From the NCBI GenBank assembly GCA_902494625.1, contig CABUUB010000080.1, positions 1-7,964 of the forward strand: a stretch of 7,964 nt of DNA, in the 5' to 3' direction. Positions 5,471-7,964 of the stretch are shown one piece after another. The position numbers and the translations under genes were made by a program. The stretch is from an uncultured Collinsella sp. (GTDB taxonomy: Bacteria > Actinomycetota > Coriobacteriia > Coriobacteriales > Coriobacteriaceae). Below the pieces are notes generated by a model that ran no database searches, was not told the DNA's origin, and worked only from the letters and a program-made list of their open reading frames with translations. Each line of letters begins with the position of its first letter. Position 1 is the stretch's first letter.

Positions 5471-5510
5471 CGGGGTCCGGTGCGAATGCATCGGGCCCCG
5501 TTTTGTTGTG
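5471..5510 (+). terminator. Strong intrinsic terminator after the wall-protein gene
   Basis: CGGGGTCCGGTGC (5471-5483) pairs along its full 13 bases with GCATCGGGCCCCG (5488-5500), with two G-T pairs, around the tetraloop GAAT, and is followed by TTTTGTTGTG. It lies 33 bases after the stop codon and separates the wall-protein unit from the next gene. Confidence 0.93.
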
Positions 5511-5599
5511 CAACGATTAGTTATGCCCCCTCACACCTCTTGTTGCTACCGTTGCCCGATATGTTCGCGCGGCGTCGTCGGTACGCGCGAGGCGGTCAT

Positions 5600-5605
5600 T
5601 ACAAT
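5600..5605 (+). promoter_or_regulatory. Possible -10 box for the AAA/PD-(D/E)XK gene
   Basis: TACAAT matches the -10 consensus at five of six bases. No good -35 is seen at 16-18 bases upstream. Transcription from here would begin near 5612, leaving a short leader containing AGGGGG and supporting the GTG start at 5640 over the earlier GTG at 5508. Confidence 0.3.
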
Positions 5606-5624
5606 TGGCATCGTGCAGCGATTT

Positions 5625-5630
5625 AGGGGG
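5625..5630 (+). promoter_or_regulatory. Shine-Dalgarno site deciding the GTG start at 5640
   Basis: AGGGGG followed by nine bases and GTG. The only earlier in-frame candidates (GTG at 5508 and the codons up to 5639) start inside or next to the terminator tail and have no ribosome site. Confidence 0.6.
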
Positions 5631-5639
5631 AACGTTTTG

Positions 5640-7436
5640 GTGTCTGAACAGGCAAATGTTGATTGTGCTGCTGACTTTGGCGTGCGCTTGATCGGCTGTG
5701 CCGACGATGCGGTTTTGCCCATTGGCATGCACGACTATGCGGAGGCCCTTGGTTGCTGCATGCTGGTTGACAAGACCATGTTTATTGCCGATGTGTTGGA
5801 CTGCGACGCGTCCGTTGTGGTGTGCTGTCGACCCGAAGGTTTTGGCAAGAGCATGAACTTGTCGATGCTCAGGGCTTTTCTGGAGCGTCCAGCGGTCAGT
5901 CGCGCTGGTCAGCGTTTGTTTGCCGATGCTCAGATTTGGGATGCGAACGGCGGGCGCTATCGGGATGAGTATGCTTGCTATCCGGTGATATCGCTGGACT
6001 TTTCTGGCGCTGCGAGGCGTGGCCCCGCTGTTGCCGGCGCCGTGCGCGATGCCCTTTCGGGCGAGTGCGCTCGCTTGTTGGCGCTCTTGGAGGCTCCGGA
6101 TTTAGCTCGAGATAAGGTGCGTCACGTCGAACGTGTCGCGCGTGGCGTGGCGAGCGCGGACGAGGTTGACTCGGTGCTCGGTGTGCTCATAGAGCTGCTG
6201 GAGATTGCCTGCGATGAGCAGGTTGTATTGCTCGTTGATGGGTACGATGCGGCGTGGTCTCGCCGTGCGAGCGCGAGGGACGCCTCCGACGCCGATCCGG
6301 CAGAACTACTTGACCGTGTGCTGTTTGACGCCATTGCCACTGCGCGCGATTCGTTGCGGCTGACGTGTCTGATGGGGGAGCGTCCCAGTCCTGCTGAAGC
6401 GGCGCTTTCTTCGCGCGGCTGCTCGTATTGTCTGACGACGCCGCTTTCGACCTGGTGTGACCGTTGTTTCGGCTTTTCGGATGCCGAGGTCCAGGCTCTG
6501 TTGAATCATGCTGGGCGCGAGGAATACCTGGATGATGCGCGTGAATGGCTTGAGGGATATCGGTTTGGTAGGGTCTATTGCTCGAGTCCAGCGCGTGTGA
6601 TCGGCTTTCTGGACCGAGGTTGCACGGCGCCTGTGCGTGCCAATCTGTATGGGTATGCCGATTGCCTGAGTAGGGTAGTTGCCGGGTGGAATCTCGACCG
6701 CCTTTCGGTCTTGTTCGATTTGCTCGAGGCCCATGGGTGCGCTGAGGTCCCGCTTCGTTTGGGCACTGCGAGGCTAGAGGCTTCGCCTGACGATGGCATG
6801 TGGACAGCGCTGTATCTGTCCGGTTTTCTCACGACGGATATGACTGAGGAGCCAGAGCATGGCGATCGCCTCTGTGCTTTGCGGTTGCCCAATAACGAGC
6901 TTCGCCAGGCCTTGCGGCTAGTGATTGTTGAGTGGTTTGAGTACGCTGCCGAAGACGTTTGTGACATCGATGCGTTTCGCGACGGGTTGTGCCGTGGGGA
7001 TGAGGATGCGGTGAGGCGGGCGCTAAGCCGCATCCTGGGAGATGCGGGAATCGGTGCGATCGACACAGATGCGCCGCTGCCATACCATCTGCTCTTGCAA
7101 GGACTCTGCTTTGGACTGCCGGGTTATGCCAATCCTGCTTCGAGGCGAAAGTGTGGCGCGGATCGCTGGGACATCCAGGTTTTTCCTACGGGCGTCGTGT
7201 TCGACATAGCCGATACGATCGGTATGCTCGATGAACGTCCGCTGATAACGATCAACATGATGTATGACCCCGGTGTGGATGCGCTAGGCCTGGAATTGCT
7301 GGCCGTGCAGGCGCTGCTCGACATAGAGCGCGACGGCATCGACGAAATCCGTGTGCCACGCCCCGCCATTGGACGCATGCGCTGGGGGTTTGGGTTTGAT
7401 GGGAAGCATGTGGCTACGGTGTGCCAGCGGCTTTAA
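5640..7436 (+). CDS. Divergent AAA-ATPase-like / PD-(D/E)XK-type protein, probably catalytically altered
   Basis: From the GTG at 5640 the product is 598 residues, a normal length for the AAA-ATPase-like (DUF1703) proteins that join an N-terminal P-loop ATPase to a C-terminal PD-(D/E)XK nuclease-like domain. Family landmarks (numbered from this start): 'MLVDKTMFIADVL' (41-53, usual xFVDKT), 'RPEGFGKSMNLSML' (64-77, usual RPRRFGKS P-loop), 'VVLLVDGYDAAW' (195-206, usual LIDEYDxP), 'FGFSDAEVQALL' (277-288) and 'EWLEGYRFG' (302-310). The Walker B glutamate is a glycine. At the C-terminus 'YHLLLQGLCFGLPGY' (482-496) and 'DRWDIQVFP' (508-516) keep the domain layout, but the expected E-x-K strand reads 'LITINMM' (535-541). 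A CxxC-x8-CxxC cluster lies at 261-276 and cysteines are frequent throughout. The native function of this family is not known to me with certainty. The gene stands alone between a terminator and a convergent gene. Confidence 0.78.
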   Translation: MSEQANVDCAADFGVRLIGCADDAVLPIGMHDYAEALGCCMLVDKTMFIADVLDCDASVVVCCRPEGFGKSMNLSMLRAFLERPAVSRAGQRLFADAQIWDANGGRYRDEYACYPVISLDFSGAARRGPAVAGAVRDALSGECARLLALLEAPDLARDKVRHVERVARGVASADEVDSVLGVLIELLEIACDEQVVLLVDGYDAAWSRRASARDASDADPAELLDRVLFDAIATARDSLRLTCLMGERPSPAEAALSSRGCSYCLTTPLSTWCDRCFGFSDAEVQALLNHAGREEYLDDAREWLEGYRFGRVYCSSPARVIGFLDRGCTAPVRANLYGYADCLSRVVAGWNLDRLSVLFDLLEAHGCAEVPLRLGTARLEASPDDGMWTALYLSGFLTTDMTEEPEHGDRLCALRLPNNELRQALRLVIVEWFEYAAEDVCDIDAFRDGLCRGDEDAVRRALSRILGDAGIGAIDTDAPLPYHLLLQGLCFGLPGYANPASRRKCGADRWDIQVFPTGVVFDIADTIGMLDERPLITINMMYDPGVDALGLELLAVQALLDIERDGIDEIRVPRPAIGRMRWGFGFDGKHVATVCQRL

Positions 7437-7460
7437 GCGCCGAGGTGTTTCCAGCTTCCG

Positions 7461-7964
7461 TTACTCGGTGTCCTTCATGGGCGGCATGGGCTTCCAGTTG
7501 GGATCCTTGATGATCTTGCGGGCGTCTTTCATGCCTCGGCGCAGCGCCGGAATACCGGTCTTAAAGCACTTGTCAACGGCGGCCAGGCGAATGAACTCCT
7601 TGCAGAAGGTCGCGGCGTTGCCCAGACGGAACAGCACGGGGTGATAGTCGCCGTAGATTTGCATGTAGCGGGCCAGATAACCGCGGTTGCGCATGATGTA
7701 GTAGCGGTTGGTGTCGCTCGTGGAGTTGAGCTGGCGCTTGCCGGCAATATCCCAGTTAGAGACGGCGCGGGCGCGCTTAAGCACCACGTCGGCAACAACG
7801 GCGGCGGGGAAGTGCTGGCTGGCCACGTAGCCATAGCAGGCATCGTCGCCGTAGATAAAGAAACGCGCGTCGGGCAGGCCAATCTTGTCGACCACGCGGC
7901 GCGAGAACATGCCGCCCTCAAAGCACAGCTGGTTCATGGCGCGATAGCCCTCGGGGCCCAAGTC
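7461..7964 (-). CDS. Family 2 glycosyltransferase (C-terminal fragment, runs off right edge)
   Basis: The last 167 codons of a minus-strand gene; the frame is open to base 7964 (the edge codons encode Asp-Leu-Gly-Pro), so the true start lies outside and the internal TTG at 7961 is not a start. 'FEGGMFSRRVVDKIGLPDARFFIYGDDACYGY' spans the acceptor-side region of GT2 enzymes: the G-G-M-F strand, the hydrophobic I-G-L-P/F turn and F-I-Y-G-D-D, where the second acidic residue is the usual catalytic base. 'RYYIMRNRGYLARY' downstream is the conserved aromatic R-N-R segment seen in galactofuranosyl- and rhamnosyltransferase-like members. Likely role: adding sugars to a cell-surface polysaccharide, using a nucleotide sugar on the cytoplasmic face; the donor cannot be told. 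The N-terminal nucleotide-binding domain is not in the window. It converges on the AAA-like gene with 24 bases between stops and no clear terminator. Confidence 0.85.
   Translation of the reverse strand, partial: DLGPEGYRAMNQLCFEGGMFSRRVVDKIGLPDARFFIYGDDACYGYVASQHFPAAVVADVVLKRARAVSNWDIAGKRQLNSTSDTNRYYIMRNRGYLARYMQIYGDYHPVLFRLGNAATFCKEFIRLAAVDKCFKTGIPALRRGMKDARKIIKDPNWKPMPPMKDTE

Noticed and set aside
7437..7468. Possible bidirectional terminator between the convergent genes
   Set aside because: Only a five-base CCGAG/CTCGG pairing with a 19-base loop and no T-run is visible.

Overview
The window looks like chromosomal DNA of a high-GC Gram-positive gut actinobacterium, most likely a member of the Coriobacteriia such as Collinsella. 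That placement is inferred from the overall character: GC-rich codon use, a sufC-sufB-sufD order with a divergent Rrf2 regulator, a sortase-type surface protein and purple-clean Shine-Dalgarno sites. No rRNA or other taxonomic marker is present. No stretch longer than about 220 bases lacks a gene, and I see no tRNA, rRNA, CRISPR array or insertion sequence.

Left part (1-2425, minus strand): an iron-sulfur cluster assembly operon read right to left as sufC, sufB and the first 66 codons of sufD, which runs off the left edge. SufB-SufC-SufD form the scaffold/ATPase complex that builds Fe-S clusters. The 220-base divergent region (2426-2645) carries a promoter for each direction, an IscR-like 25-bp operator between them, a second dyad overlapping the sufC -35 box, and a 19-bp-arm inverted repeat in front of the regulator gene. 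The plus-strand regulator (2646-3077) is an Rrf2/IscR-type protein with three cysteines suited to holding an Fe-S cluster, so the expected logic is Fe-S sensing feedback on both suf and itself.

Middle (3090-5437, plus): 12 bases after the regulator lies a small HEPN protein of the HI0074/HepT type with an intact R-x4-H-x-Y motif but no nucleotidyltransferase partner in view. After a short spacer with tandem repeats comes a 593-residue secreted protein: signal peptide, a lysozyme-like domain resembling the C-terminal muramidase domain of VgrG3, a long Ser/Asp/Gly then Lys/Glu-rich stalk, a run of ten threonines, and a C-terminal MPKTG sorting signal. A very strong intrinsic terminator closes it.

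Right part (5640-7964): a divergent member of the AAA-ATPase-like/PD-(D/E)XK family (plus strand), which has kept its P-loop but appears to have lost the Walker B glutamate and the nuclease E-x-K, and has gained a CxxC-x8-CxxC motif. It converges, with only 24 bases between stops, on the C-terminal part of a family 2 glycosyltransferase on the minus strand that runs off the right edge.

The best candidates for undescribed biology are the partnerless HEPN gene tied to the Fe-S regulator, the wall-anchored VgrG3-like muramidase domain, and the apparently repurposed AAA/PD-(D/E)XK protein.
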